64,000 bases of DNA from Anaerolineae bacterium (lineage in GTDB: Bacteria > Chloroflexota > Anaerolineae > Aggregatilineales > Phototrophicaceae): positions 1 to 64,000 of the forward strand of contig JAGWBD010000002.1 in NCBI GenBank assembly GCA_021296065.1. Direction: 5' to 3'. Below are positions 32,587-40,558 of the stretch, piece after piece (the stretch's first letter is position 1; each line of letters starts with the position of its first letter). A program made the position numbers and the translations under genes. Below the pieces are notes generated by a model, which ran no database searches, had not been told where the DNA came from, and saw only the letters and a program-made list of their open reading frames with translations.

Positions 32587-33609
32587 ATGAAATACGACGT
32601 TCAGACCTTCGGCCTGCAACCCCACCTTGAGCATCTCTACGCGACGCAGCCGCGACGTATGGCCCTGCGCGCGGAGACGGCGGAGCAGTTGTGCCACTGG
32701 CAAGCGGAACTGCGCGCGGAAGTCGTCCGTCTGCTGGGCCTGGCGGGACGGCCGCCGCTACCGCCGCCCGACGCGCGGCAGCTGTCTTCGCGCGACTGCG
32801 GCGACTACGTCGAGGAACTGCATGCGCTGGACGTCGGCGAGCGGGCGCAATTGCCCGTTTACCTGCTGCGGCCGAAGACCCCGCCGCCCTGGAAGCCGGT
32901 CATCGTTTTCCACGGCCACAACCCCTCCGTGCAGTACGTCCTCGGCAACTACCCTGACGCAGAGACAGAACGCGAGCATCTGGCGCGCGACGTTAACTAC
33001 GCCCAGGCGCTGGCGCGGCAGGGTTACCTCGTCTGCGCGCCGGAGCAGCGCGGCTTCGGTACGCGCCTCAGCGACCAGCACACGACCAAAAGCTGTCGTC
33101 ACCTGGCCTTTTCCTATCTACTGGAGGGGCGCACCTTACTTGGCGAGCGCTGCCGCGACGGCATGCAGGCCATCGACTGGCTGCTTCAGCGCGATGACAT
33201 CGTGCCGCACGTGTTGGGCGCGACCGGCAACTCCGGCGGCGGCACCACGACCCTGTGGCTGGCGGCCATCGAAGAGCGCATCTCGGTCGCCGTGCCCTCC
33301 TGCTACTTCTGCGCCTTCAAGGACTCGATCCTTGACATCGTCCACTGCGAGTGCAACTACGTGCCGGGCATCCTCGAACTGGCGGAAATGGGCGAACTGG
33401 CGGCCTTGCTGGCGCCGCGCCCCATGCGCGTCATCGCCGGCGAGCGCGACCCAATCTTCCCGATCGAAGCGGTGCGTGAGCAGTACCGCACGGCCGAGCG
33501 CGCCTGGGCGCTGGCCGGCGCGTCGGAGCGCCTGTCACTGGCCGTGCACCCTGGCGAACACGCCTACCACCACGCTTCCAGCCAGGACTGGTTCCGCCGC
33601 TGGCTCTGA
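32587..33609 (+). CDS. Alpha/beta hydrolase (dienelactone hydrolase-like)
   Basis: This is a cytoplasmic serine hydrolase of 340 residues without a signal peptide. The oxyanion region is 'VIVFHGHNPSVQYV', the nucleophile serine lies in 'GATGNSGGGTTTLWLAA', the acid in 'RVIAGERDPIFPIEAV' and the base in 'HPGEHAYHH'. The sequence 'VNYAQALARQGYLVCAPEQR' and a Cys-rich stretch 'SCYFCAFKDSILDIVHCECN' resemble hydrolases of the DLH/acetyl-xylan-esterase-like group that are frequent near sugar-use genes. The ATG at 32587 opens at the conserved N-terminus; the frame is open further upstream without similarity. Confidence 0.88.
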   Translation: MKYDVQTFGLQPHLEHLYATQPRRMALRAETAEQLCHWQAELRAEVVRLLGLAGRPPLPPPDARQLSSRDCGDYVEELHALDVGERAQLPVYLLRPKTPPPWKPVIVFHGHNPSVQYVLGNYPDAETEREHLARDVNYAQALARQGYLVCAPEQRGFGTRLSDQHTTKSCRHLAFSYLLEGRTLLGERCRDGMQAIDWLLQRDDIVPHVLGATGNSGGGTTTLWLAAIEERISVAVPSCYFCAFKDSILDIVHCECNYVPGILELAEMGELAALLAPRPMRVIAGERDPIFPIEAVREQYRTAERAWALAGASERLSLAVHPGEHAYHHASSQDWFRRWL

Positions 33610-33644
33610 GCCGACCTCAACGCTTCCCCATGCTTGTCGCAAAG

Positions 33645-33660
33645 TCTAACGCCCGTTAGA
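33645..33660. promoter_or_regulatory. Small palindrome ahead of the methyltransferase gene
   Basis: TCTAAC-GCCC-GTTAGA lies between the hydrolase stop and the methyltransferase start and is followed by tttgtcc. It could be a short terminator for the hydrolase or an operator for the methyltransferase; it is too short to decide. Confidence 0.35.
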
Positions 33661-33713
33661 TTTGTCCTGAGCCGTTCACGGCTCGTTTGTTAACAGGGAC
33701 GCAGCGGGTAACC

Positions 33714-35315
33714 ATGGCCGAACCCAACTTCCAGAATCGCACACTCTACCACGGCGACAACCTTGACTTTCTGCGCGGCATGAACAGCGAGACCGTGCAC
33801 CTCATCGCCACCGACCCGCCCTTTAACAAGAACCGCGACTTCCATGCCACACCGGACAGCCTGGCGGCGGGCGCGAAGTTCAGAGACCGCTGGTCCTGGG
33901 AGCGGGACGTGCACGATGAGTGGACGGACAGCATCAAGGACGACTGGCCGGCGGTCTGGGAGGTGATCGACGCGGCGCGGGCGGCCTACGGCGATGACAT
34001 GGGCGCTTTCCTTTGCTGGCTGGGCGTGCGTCTGATGGAGATGCACCGTGTGCTGCGCGCAGATGGCAGTTTGTATATGCACTGCGACCCGACCGCCAGC
34101 CACTATCTCAAGGCAATGTTAGACGCGATTTTCGGGGGCGACAATTTTCGCAATGAGATTACTTGGAAGCGGACAAGTGCCAAAGGGTTGGCGTACAGGA
34201 ATTTGCCAAACAATCACGACATATTGCTAAGGTACTCCAAATCCGGGGCGTGGATTTGGAATCCGCAATTTGTTCCCCATGACCCAAATTATGTTGAGAA
34301 ATTCTACAGGTTCATTGAAGAAGATACGGGCAGGCGCTAAAGACTTGACAATCTGGCAAATCCGAACAAGGATCGCCCGAATCTGACATATGAATTTCTC
34401 GGCGTTACACGCGTGTGGCGCTGGACAAGGGAACGGATGCTAGAGGCGTACGAAAATGGCCTTGTCATTCAAACAAAGCCGGGATCTGTTCCCGCCCTTA
34501 AGAGATACCTTGACGAACAGAAGGGAAGGCCAATCGGCAGCGTGTGGACGGACATACAGCCAGTACAATCCCAAGCCAAGGAACGCACAGGTTACCCCAC
34601 ACAGAAGCCGCTCGCGCTTTACGAACGCATCATCCAGGCCAGCAGCAACGAAGGTGACTTTGTGCTCGATCCCTTCTGCGGCTGCGCCACCACGCCCGTC
34701 GCCGCTGAACAACTAAATCGTCAGTGGGTCGGTATGGACATTTGGGACGGCGCGAGAGACATCGTTCTGCAACGCCTGGCGGAAGAAGGCATGGTCACCG
34801 CCGACAGCGACCACGGCCTGATGTTCCCGCACGACGTGCATGTCGAGACTACGCCGCCCGAGCGCAGTGACGACAACGAGGTCGCCGCGCCCTCTTTCAA
34901 GCTGCGAATCCGGCGTCCGCGGGAACCTTGGCAGCGCATCAGCCACAAGAGCATGACGAACGTGTTGGCCGTGGCGCAGGCATCCGGCGACGGCGTCATG
35001 TGCGCCGGTTGCGGCCGCGTGATGGAGCGTGAATTCATGCAACTCGACCACATCACGCCCAGGTCCGACCGCGGCGAAAATCACATCCTCAACCGCATCC
35101 TGCTTTGCGGCCCCTGCAACCGGCGCAAGCGCGATTACCTGACCCTGCGCGGCCTGATGCGAGAGAACAAAAAGAAGGCGGTCGCCTGGATGAAAGACGA
35201 AGACAGGGCGAAACTGGCGCAGGACAGCGCCCGCGACAGGGCCGAATGGCTGCGCGACAACTTCGACACACCCGAATGCCAGGCCCTGATCGCCGGGCGC
35301 AGCGGCCCCGCCTGA
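33714..35315 (+). pseudogene. DNA methyltransferase-HNH fusion, interrupted by an in-frame stop
   Basis: Restored, this is a 533-residue beta-class DNA methyltransferase fused to an HNH nuclease-like domain. Part one (33714-34340) has the catalytic DPPF in 'LIATDPPFNKNRDF' and 'DGSLYMHCDPTASHYLKAML'. Part two continues in the same frame with 'YPTQKPLALYERIIQASSN' and the SAM-binding 'VLDPFCGCATTPVAAEQL'. It ends with an HNH module, C-x2-C 'CAGCGRVM', 'LDHITPRSDRGENHILNRIL' and 'CGPCNRRKRD'. TAA at 34338-34340 interrupts 'EEDTGRR*RLDNLANPNK' where TAT/TAC (Tyr) is likely. One base change, sequencing error or strain variation could explain it. The middle, 34120-34560, is AT-rich. The later open frame starts at 34413. 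Confidence 0.85.
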
Positions 35316-35325
35316 CCGCCGCCGC

Positions 35326-36432
35326 TCAGTCTTCCTGCGGCGGCAGCGGCGACTTCTTGCGGCTGCTGGCCGCGCCGAATTGCTCCAGGTCCGCCGGGTC
35401 CTGATAGCGCTGACCGTTGGGCAGGGTCGCGCCGCTCAGGTCCGCTGCGCGGAAACTGGCGCTGCGGATGTCCGCGCTCTGCAGGTTGGCCTCGACCAGG
35501 CTGGCCTCGCGCAGGTTGGCGCGGTGCAGGCTGGCCCCGCTCAGGTCCGCGCCGCGCAGATCGGCCGCGCGCAGGTCCGCGCCGCTGAGACGCGCGCCGC
35601 GCAAATCGCTGCCGGCCAGGGTCGCGTCCGTCAGCAACGCGCCGGCGAGATTGGCGCCCTTCAGCCGCGCTTCGTCCAGGTCGGCATCGGCCAGGTTGGC
35701 GTCGCCGACGTCGGCGCCGGTCAGGTCCGCCGAACCGAGTTGCGCCTCGCTCAGGTCCGCGCCGCGCAGGACGGCCCCACTCAGGCGCGCGCCGCGCAGG
35801 TCGGCCTCGGCCAGGACGGCATCGTGCAGATTGGCGCCGCTGAGGTCCGCGCCGCGCAGGTCGCGGCCGGCGAGGTTCTCGTTGCCCAGGTCGCGGCCGC
35901 TGAGGTCGCTGCCGGCCAGGCTCTCCGCTTCCCCCTCATCGCCGTCGGCGTCCACGATCACCACGCGCCGGCGACGGTCGGTACTGCCGCTGGTCTCCAG
36001 GTCGATGCCGATGTCGGACATGGCGCGGCGGATGGTGTCGCGCGTCTGGGTGACGAGCGTGTCGCGCAGGGTGCGGCTGACCTCGCCGAAATCGATGTCA
36101 TCGAGGTCCAGGTCGATGTCGACCTGGGGCCGGCGCCGGGCCCGCAGCAGGCTCTCCAGGTAGCCGGCCAGCTGGCTGCAGGCCAGGCTGACCTGGGTGA
36201 TGAGCTGCGCTTCGTCGAGGTCCGGCTCGGGCTCCAGGCGCAGGGTCTCGCAGACGAAGACGTCGTCGGGCAGACGCTCTGCCGCGCGGGCCTGCAGGCT
36301 GCTGTAGCTGCGCAGGATCATCGCGCCGGTGCCGGCCGTGGCGTCGGCGCGTATGGCGTGGCGAAGGGACTGGTCCAGCGCTTTCAGCGCGCGGACGATC
36401 TGCTGCAACTGGTCGCGGGTTTCCTCGTTCAT
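35326..36432 (-). CDS. Pentapeptide-repeat protein
   Basis: This is a 368-residue protein. The first 180 residues are helical and acidic ('VDIDLDLDDIDFGEVSRTLR'). Then about 30 A(D/N)LxG/x-type pentapeptides run to near the C-terminus ('ADLSGANLHDAVLAEADLRG', 'ADLTGADVGDANLADADLDE'), forming a right-handed square beta-helix. The tail 'QYG/SSRKKSPLPPQED'-like end is basic then acidic. Function is unknown; some pentapeptide proteins mimic DNA and inhibit gyrase, but nothing here shows that. The ATG at 36432 has 'agagga' upstream. It lies 67 bp after the sigma-factor gene on the same strand, so it may be the regulated partner. Confidence 0.9.
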   Translation of the reverse strand: MNEETRDQLQQIVRALKALDQSLRHAIRADATAGTGAMILRSYSSLQARAAERLPDDVFVCETLRLEPEPDLDEAQLITQVSLACSQLAGYLESLLRARRRPQVDIDLDLDDIDFGEVSRTLRDTLVTQTRDTIRRAMSDIGIDLETSGSTDRRRRVVIVDADGDEGEAESLAGSDLSGRDLGNENLAGRDLRGADLSGANLHDAVLAEADLRGARLSGAVLRGADLSEAQLGSADLTGADVGDANLADADLDEARLKGANLAGALLTDATLAGSDLRGARLSGADLRAADLRGADLSGASLHRANLREASLVEANLQSADIRSASFRAADLSGATLPNGQRYQDPADLEQFGAASSRKKSPLPPQED

Positions 36433-36499
36433 CACATAGTCCTCTCTGTGCCTGGGGGATACGGGCGGTTTGGCAGCGTTTCAACCTTGTCGAACTGTT

Positions 36500-37174
36500 T
36501 CATGACGGACTCGCGCTCAGGCCGGATGCCGTATCGCCGTCCAGCTCGGCCAGCACCCAGGGGGGCACCAGGCGGCGCAGCGTGCGACGGGCATGCGACA
36601 GACGCGAACGGACGGTGCCGGGGTTGGTGTTGGTGGCCACGGCGATCTCGGCGTAGCTCATTTGCTCCTCGGCATAGAGGATGAGCGCCTGGCGCTGGTT
36701 TTCCGGCAACTTCTCCATCGCCTCACGCACCACCAGCTGGATGAAGAGCCAGTGCGCCAGTTCGTCGGTCGGCTCGGCCGGGTCCGGCAGGGTTTCCGCC
36801 AGCGAAAAGGACTCGCCCTCCGGCTCCTCGTCCAGCGAGACGCTCTGAAAGCGTCCCTGGCGGCGCAGTTCATCGTAGCAGCGGTTGCGCGCCATGCGAA
36901 ACAGGTAGGGCCGCAGCCCGCGCCGGGCGTCGATCCGGTCGCTCTTGCGATAGAGACTGAAAAACACGTCCTGCACGATATCGTCCTCGGCATCGCTGTC
37001 GCCGATCAGGCGCCGCACGTAGCGTCGCAGGGGGCTTTCCATACGCTGCATAAGCGACACGAAAGCCTCATCATCGCCAGCCTGCAACGCGCGCAGCAGG
37101 TCGTTCTCGTCGGCACGGCCCCGCTCCTCCTGCTCATGCGCCTCTTCTTCAGCCAGCGTCGGGCCCGACAGCAT
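36500..37174 (-). CDS. ECF-type RNA polymerase sigma factor
   Basis: This is a sigma-70 family, extracytoplasmic-function-like factor of 224 residues. Region 2 is seen in 'VRRLIGDSDAEDDIVQDVFF' and 'GLRPYLFRMARNRCYDELRR'. Region 4 is seen in 'LPENQRQALILYAEEQMSYA' and 'EIAVATNTNPGTVRSRLSHA'. The N-terminal 30 residues are Glu-rich. The ATG at 37174 has GAGGAG eight bases upstream, better than two in-frame ATGs further back. No anti-sigma factor is adjacent; the pentapeptide-repeat protein directly downstream is the only co-oriented neighbour. It is divergent from the phage connector gene, 112 bp away. Confidence 0.92.
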   Translation of the reverse strand: MLSGPTLAEEEAHEQEERGRADENDLLRALQAGDDEAFVSLMQRMESPLRRYVRRLIGDSDAEDDIVQDVFFSLYRKSDRIDARRGLRPYLFRMARNRCYDELRRQGRFQSVSLDEEPEGESFSLAETLPDPAEPTDELAHWLFIQLVVREAMEKLPENQRQALILYAEEQMSYAEIAVATNTNPGTVRSRLSHARRTLRRLVPPWVLAELDGDTASGLSASPS

Positions 37175-37286
37175 CCACTCGCTCCTCGTTACACCCCTTC
37201 TACGCATTGATGGCGACGCCTGTTCAATTGCGGCGCCGGAACCCGCCTTTTGGTCCATTCATCGACCGGTCACAAGGGAGCTGACC

Positions 37287-38051
37287 ATGTATACCCTGGC
37301 AACAGCGAAACAACTGCGAACCCGCCTGGATCTCGAACCCGGCAACAGCGCGGGCGACGAGCGTCTGTGGCGCGCGCTGAGCGCCGCCAGCGCGCGCATC
37401 GAAAGGGACAGCGGCCGCCGTTTCACGCCGCGACTGGCCACATTGCCTCACGCAGCCCGCCACCCGCGCGAGCTGGCCCTGCTGGACGACCTGCTGCACT
37501 TGCAACGCCTCGGCAACGGCGACGCCCGCGATATCGACCTCAGCGACGTGCAGACCCTGCCCGCCGCGGCGGAGGGCAGCGCCAGCGTACTGCGCCTGAC
37601 TGGCGAGCAGCGCTTCAGCGGGCCTGGCGCCATCCAGGTGAGCGGCCTCTGGGGCTGGCACGATCGCTGGTCACAGGCCTGGCGCAGCGGCGTTGACACG
37701 CTGCAGGACGACCCGCTGACGGCTGCGCCGACGACCCTGCTCGTCAGCGACAGTGGTCGCTTCCAGCCAGGTCAGTTGCTGCGCGTCGGCGACGAGTACC
37801 TGCGTCTGCTGGCCAGCGACGGCAGCAACCAGGAATTGCAGGTGCAGCGCGGCGCGCAGGGCACGACGGCCACCCATCACAGCCAGGGCAGCGCCATCGA
37901 CGTCTACCAGCCGGCGGCGGCCGTCAATCTGCTCTGCCTGCGCCTGGCGGCGTGGCTCTACCGCGAGCCGGCGCGCATCCCCGCCGCCGACCTGCCCGCC
38001 GACGTCGCCAGCGAACTGCGCGCCCTGCGCCGCGAGAGCGCCGCGTCCTGA
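37287..38051 (+). CDS. Phage head-tail connector (gp6-like) protein
   Basis: This 254-residue protein begins like phage DNA-packaging/head-tail connector proteins of the gp6 family ('YTLATAKQLRTRLDLEPGNS', 'LWRALSAASARIERDSGRRF'). An inserted beta-rich middle resembles adaptor decorations (GAIQVSGLWGWHD; 'TLLVSDSGRFQPGQLLRVGD'), followed by a helical C-terminus ('NLLCLRLAAWLYREPARIPA'). It would sit beneath the portal ring. The ATG at 37287 has 'aagggagctgacc' upstream. It is isolated among cellular genes, 19 kb from the capsid gene and 2 kb from the tail genes, but on the same strand and in the expected order. A hairpin follows its stop. Confidence 0.82.
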   Translation: MYTLATAKQLRTRLDLEPGNSAGDERLWRALSAASARIERDSGRRFTPRLATLPHAARHPRELALLDDLLHLQRLGNGDARDIDLSDVQTLPAAAEGSASVLRLTGEQRFSGPGAIQVSGLWGWHDRWSQAWRSGVDTLQDDPLTAAPTTLLVSDSGRFQPGQLLRVGDEYLRLLASDGSNQELQVQRGAQGTTATHHSQGSAIDVYQPAAAVNLLCLRLAAWLYREPARIPAADLPADVASELRALRRESAAS

Positions 38052-38066
38052 GGTCCGGAATCGAAA

Positions 38067-38088
38067 GGGGCGCGGTCGCCCGCGCCCC
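38067..38088. terminator. Hairpin between convergent connector and secreted-protein genes
   Basis: GGGGCGCGG (38067-38075) and CCGCGCCCC (38080-38088) form a perfect 9-bp stem with loop TCGC. There is no U-tract. It lies 16 bp after the connector stop and just downstream of the opposing gene, suggesting a bidirectional end point. Confidence 0.55.
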
Positions 38089-38111
38089 CTGGCTTGAGAC
38101 CGCCGCGGCGG

Positions 38112-39002
38112 TCAGGCGTTGCTGGTCTCCGTCGTCTCGTCGTCGTCCATGGCCCCGTCGCTGTCCTTGTCGCCATGCGACCGGCCACGCCAGCCAAAAC
38201 CTTTCTCGCGCGCCGAAAATTCGCCGTGCACCAGCGCCTCAAGCGTCTCCGCCATGCCTTCCCGGTAGCTGGCAGCCCGTTCCGCGTCGAGTCTGCCTGA
38301 CTCGACGGCCGCGTCCACCATGGCGTTGGCATGCTCGCTTATCGCGGCGATGAAGGCATCCACGTCGCCGCCGTTGGCCTCGATCAGGCTGGCCAGCGAG
38401 TTGCCCTCACGCAGCGCGCCCTGGAGTTCGACGATCTCAAGGCCGGTGGCTTCCAGCAGCATCCCGGCCACGTCGCTCGCGGCCCCCGACCCGAAGAGGC
38501 CGTACATTTCCAACGCGCCGCGGCCGGCGAAGCCCTTCGGCCCCCCCATGCCACGCCTGCCAAAGCCGCGTGTGTCCGCGTCCTGCATGCCGACGCCGTA
38601 CTCGCCGCGCACCATGGCCTCAATTCGCTCGGTGATGTTCGCGGTCGCGTTTTCCGTGGCCAGTGCAGTGGCCTCCGCGATGAAGGCATCCACGTCGCCG
38701 CCGTTGGCCTCGATCAGACTGGCAAGACTGTCACCGTCGCTCAGGGCCTCGTACAACTCAGCGAACCCAAGGCCCGTGGCCTCCGTGACCAGGTCCATCA
38801 AGGCTGGCAGGCCGGGCATCCCAAAGCCGCGGCCCATGCCGCGCCCGCCGAAGCCGTGAAAGCCGCGACCGAAACCGTCGTGCTGTTTGGCGCTGCTGTC
38901 CTCATCGCTGCTGCCGCCGTCGTCCTGGGCCATGATCAGGCCGGCGCCCAGGGGGAGCACGACGATCAGCAGGATAGTCAAAAACAGGTTGCGGGTGTTC
39001 AT
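38112..39002 (-). CDS. Secreted protein with two 110-residue repeats
   Basis: This is a 296-residue exported protein: signal peptide 'TRNLFLTILLIVVLPLGAGL' ending near 'IMAQ', then a Gly/Phe/Arg-rich linker (about residues 40-60). Two copies of a helical module follow, each containing 'SLASLIEANGGDVDAFIA' and a preceding 'EATGLxxxEL' helix. A C-terminal Asp/Glu-rich tail closes the protein. The copies are offset by exactly 110 codons. The module resembles short helical repeats of secreted proteins in Gram-positive and Chloroflexi-type genomes ('GKSLAEIAEANG...'), for which no function is known. The ATG at 39002 has 'aaaggacgtga' upstream. Confidence 0.75.
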   Translation of the reverse strand: MNTRNLFLTILLIVVLPLGAGLIMAQDDGGSSDEDSSAKQHDGFGRGFHGFGGRGMGRGFGMPGLPALMDLVTEATGLGFAELYEALSDGDSLASLIEANGGDVDAFIAEATALATENATANITERIEAMVRGEYGVGMQDADTRGFGRRGMGGPKGFAGRGALEMYGLFGSGAASDVAGMLLEATGLEIVELQGALREGNSLASLIEANGGDVDAFIAAISEHANAMVDAAVESGRLDAERAASYREGMAETLEALVHGEFSAREKGFGWRGRSHGDKDSDGAMDDDETTETSNA

Positions 39003-39137
39003 TTCACGTCCTTTCCCGTCTCTCAATGCAGACCTGCCTCTTGCAGGCCATGACTAGCATGCCAGTCTTTTGTCACGCGGCGATTGCCAGATTGTAAAAG
39101 ATATGTAAAGCGCATGAGCGTCCGATAATCGCGGCGC

Positions 39138-39947
39138 CTAATGGTCTGCATAGGGGTCCGGCAACACCAGATGGCGGTCCTGCGGCGGGCGCGTGTACTG
39201 GCCCTCGCGCGCCGGCCGCGGCGGCAGTTTGAGCGGGCCGGGCATCACGTCTTCGTGCGGGATGTGTTCCAGCAGGTGCCGGATGCAGATCAGCCTGGCG
39301 CGGCGCTTGTCGTCGGTGTCGATCTGGTACCAGCGCGCCTCGGGGATGTCGCAGTGTTCCAGCATGATGTCCTTGGCCTTGGAAAACTCGACCCAGCGCT
39401 GCCGCGTCTCAAGGTCGATGGGGCTCAGCTTCCAGCGGCGCATGGGGTCATGCGCGCGCGCCTGGAAGCGTCGCTCCTGCTCCTCGTCGCTGACCGAAAG
39501 GTAGTACTTGAACAGCAGGATGCCGGAGCGCACCAGCATGCGCTCGAATTGCGGGCAACTACGCAGAAAGTCCCAGTATTCCGCCTCGCTGCAAAAGTCC
39601 ATGACGCGCTCCACGCCGGCCCGGTTGTACCAGCTGCGGTCGAAGAGCACGATTTCGCCCGCGGCGGGCATGTGGGGCACGTAGCGCTGAAAGTACCACT
39701 GCGTGCGTTCGACGTCGGAGGGCTTGCCGAGCGCCACCACACGCACGCCGCGCGTATCGAGCGGCTGGACGATGCGCTTGATCAGGCCGCCCTTGCCGGC
39801 CGCGTCGCGGCCCTCGAAGAGCACCAGCACGCGCAGTCCGGTGTGCTTCACCCAGTATTGCAGCCGGACCAGACCGAGTTGCAGTTGCACCAGCTCGGCC
39901 TCGTAGAACTTGCGGTTTAGCCGTTTGCGTTTCTTCTTCTTCGCCAT
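39138..39947 (-). CDS. ppk2: Polyphosphate kinase 2
   Basis: PPK2 family enzyme of 269 residues, which transfers phosphate between inorganic polyphosphate and nucleotides. The Walker A is GRDAAGKGG (residues 46-54), the Walker B-like lid region is 'IVLFDRSWYNRAGVERVM', and the conserved 'RWKLSPIDLETRQRWVEFSK' follows. The size and single domain fit class I PPK2, which favours GDP/ADP phosphorylation, but the class cannot be proven by eye. The very basic N-terminus (MAKKKKRKRLNRKF) is unusual in its charge density. It is a single-gene unit, divergent from the phage tail genes. Confidence 0.94.
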   Translation of the reverse strand: MAKKKKRKRLNRKFYEAELVQLQLGLVRLQYWVKHTGLRVLVLFEGRDAAGKGGLIKRIVQPLDTRGVRVVALGKPSDVERTQWYFQRYVPHMPAAGEIVLFDRSWYNRAGVERVMDFCSEAEYWDFLRSCPQFERMLVRSGILLFKYYLSVSDEEQERRFQARAHDPMRRWKLSPIDLETRQRWVEFSKAKDIMLEHCDIPEARWYQIDTDDKRRARLICIRHLLEHIPHEDVMPGPLKLPPRPAREGQYTRPPQDRHLVLPDPYADH

Positions 39948-40087
39948 GAGACAACCCTCGCCGTCGGGTCGGGTGGCGGGGAGTGTAACGCAAACGGACG
40001 GACAGGGCTGTTGGGGACGCCCTCACCCCCCGGCCCCAGGTCCTTGCCTGCATTCAACAGACCCTTATGTCCAAAAGGAGGTTCACC

Positions 40088-40558
40088 TTGCCGCCATTAC
40101 GCGACGCATTGACCCGTCTGGCCGGGCTGGAAGTGCCCGGCATCGCCCACAACTTCGCCATCGACCAGCTGCCCGCCGTGCTCGACCGCAGCCAGGCGCC
40201 GGCCCTGCTGGTGCTGCTGCCCGGCCTGCGCGAGCGCGAGGCTTCGCTCTTCCGCGAGCAGGGCGAGGCCTTCAGCGCCCTGACATTCAGCGAGAGCCCG
40301 CGCCAGGCCACTGTGCTGGTGACCCACCTGCTGCTGGTTTCGCCGCGGGGCTCCGCCGCCGGTCTGCGCGGCAACCTGCCCGCGCTGGTGGACGGCATCG
40401 ACGCCTGCCTCAGAGCCCTCACCGCCGACGTCACTCTCGGCGATGCCCTGGCGACACCGACGCAGGTTCGCGTCGAGCCCGGCGCCTTTCGTTACGGCGG
40501 CGTCGACTGGCAGGGCTGTGCCTTCCGCCATCGCTGGCTGCTGGAGTTGCAACCATGA
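40088..40558 (+). CDS. Phage tail terminator/completion-like protein
   Basis: This 156-residue protein is the first gene of the phage tail block. Its layout resembles tail terminator or head-tail completion proteins: an N-terminal helix (LRDALTRLAGLEVPGIAHNF), a central beta-strand 'VLVTHLLLVSPRGSAAGL', a long helix 'LPALVDGIDACLRALTADV' and a final strand with 'FRYGGVDWQGCAFRHRWLLE'. The start is taken as TTG at 40088 because AAAGGAGG lies exactly six bases before it; an in-frame ATG at 40067 has no ribosome site. It overlaps the next gene by ATGA. The family assignment rests on shape and position. Confidence 0.6.
   Translation: MPPLRDALTRLAGLEVPGIAHNFAIDQLPAVLDRSQAPALLVLLPGLREREASLFREQGEAFSALTFSESPRQATVLVTHLLLVSPRGSAAGLRGNLPALVDGIDACLRALTADVTLGDALATPTQVRVEPGAFRYGGVDWQGCAFRHRWLLELQP

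Noticed and set aside
35380-36684. 434-codon plus-strand frame with regular repeats
   Set aside because: It is the complement of the pentapeptide-repeat coding sequence; the periodicity is inherited from the real minus-strand gene.
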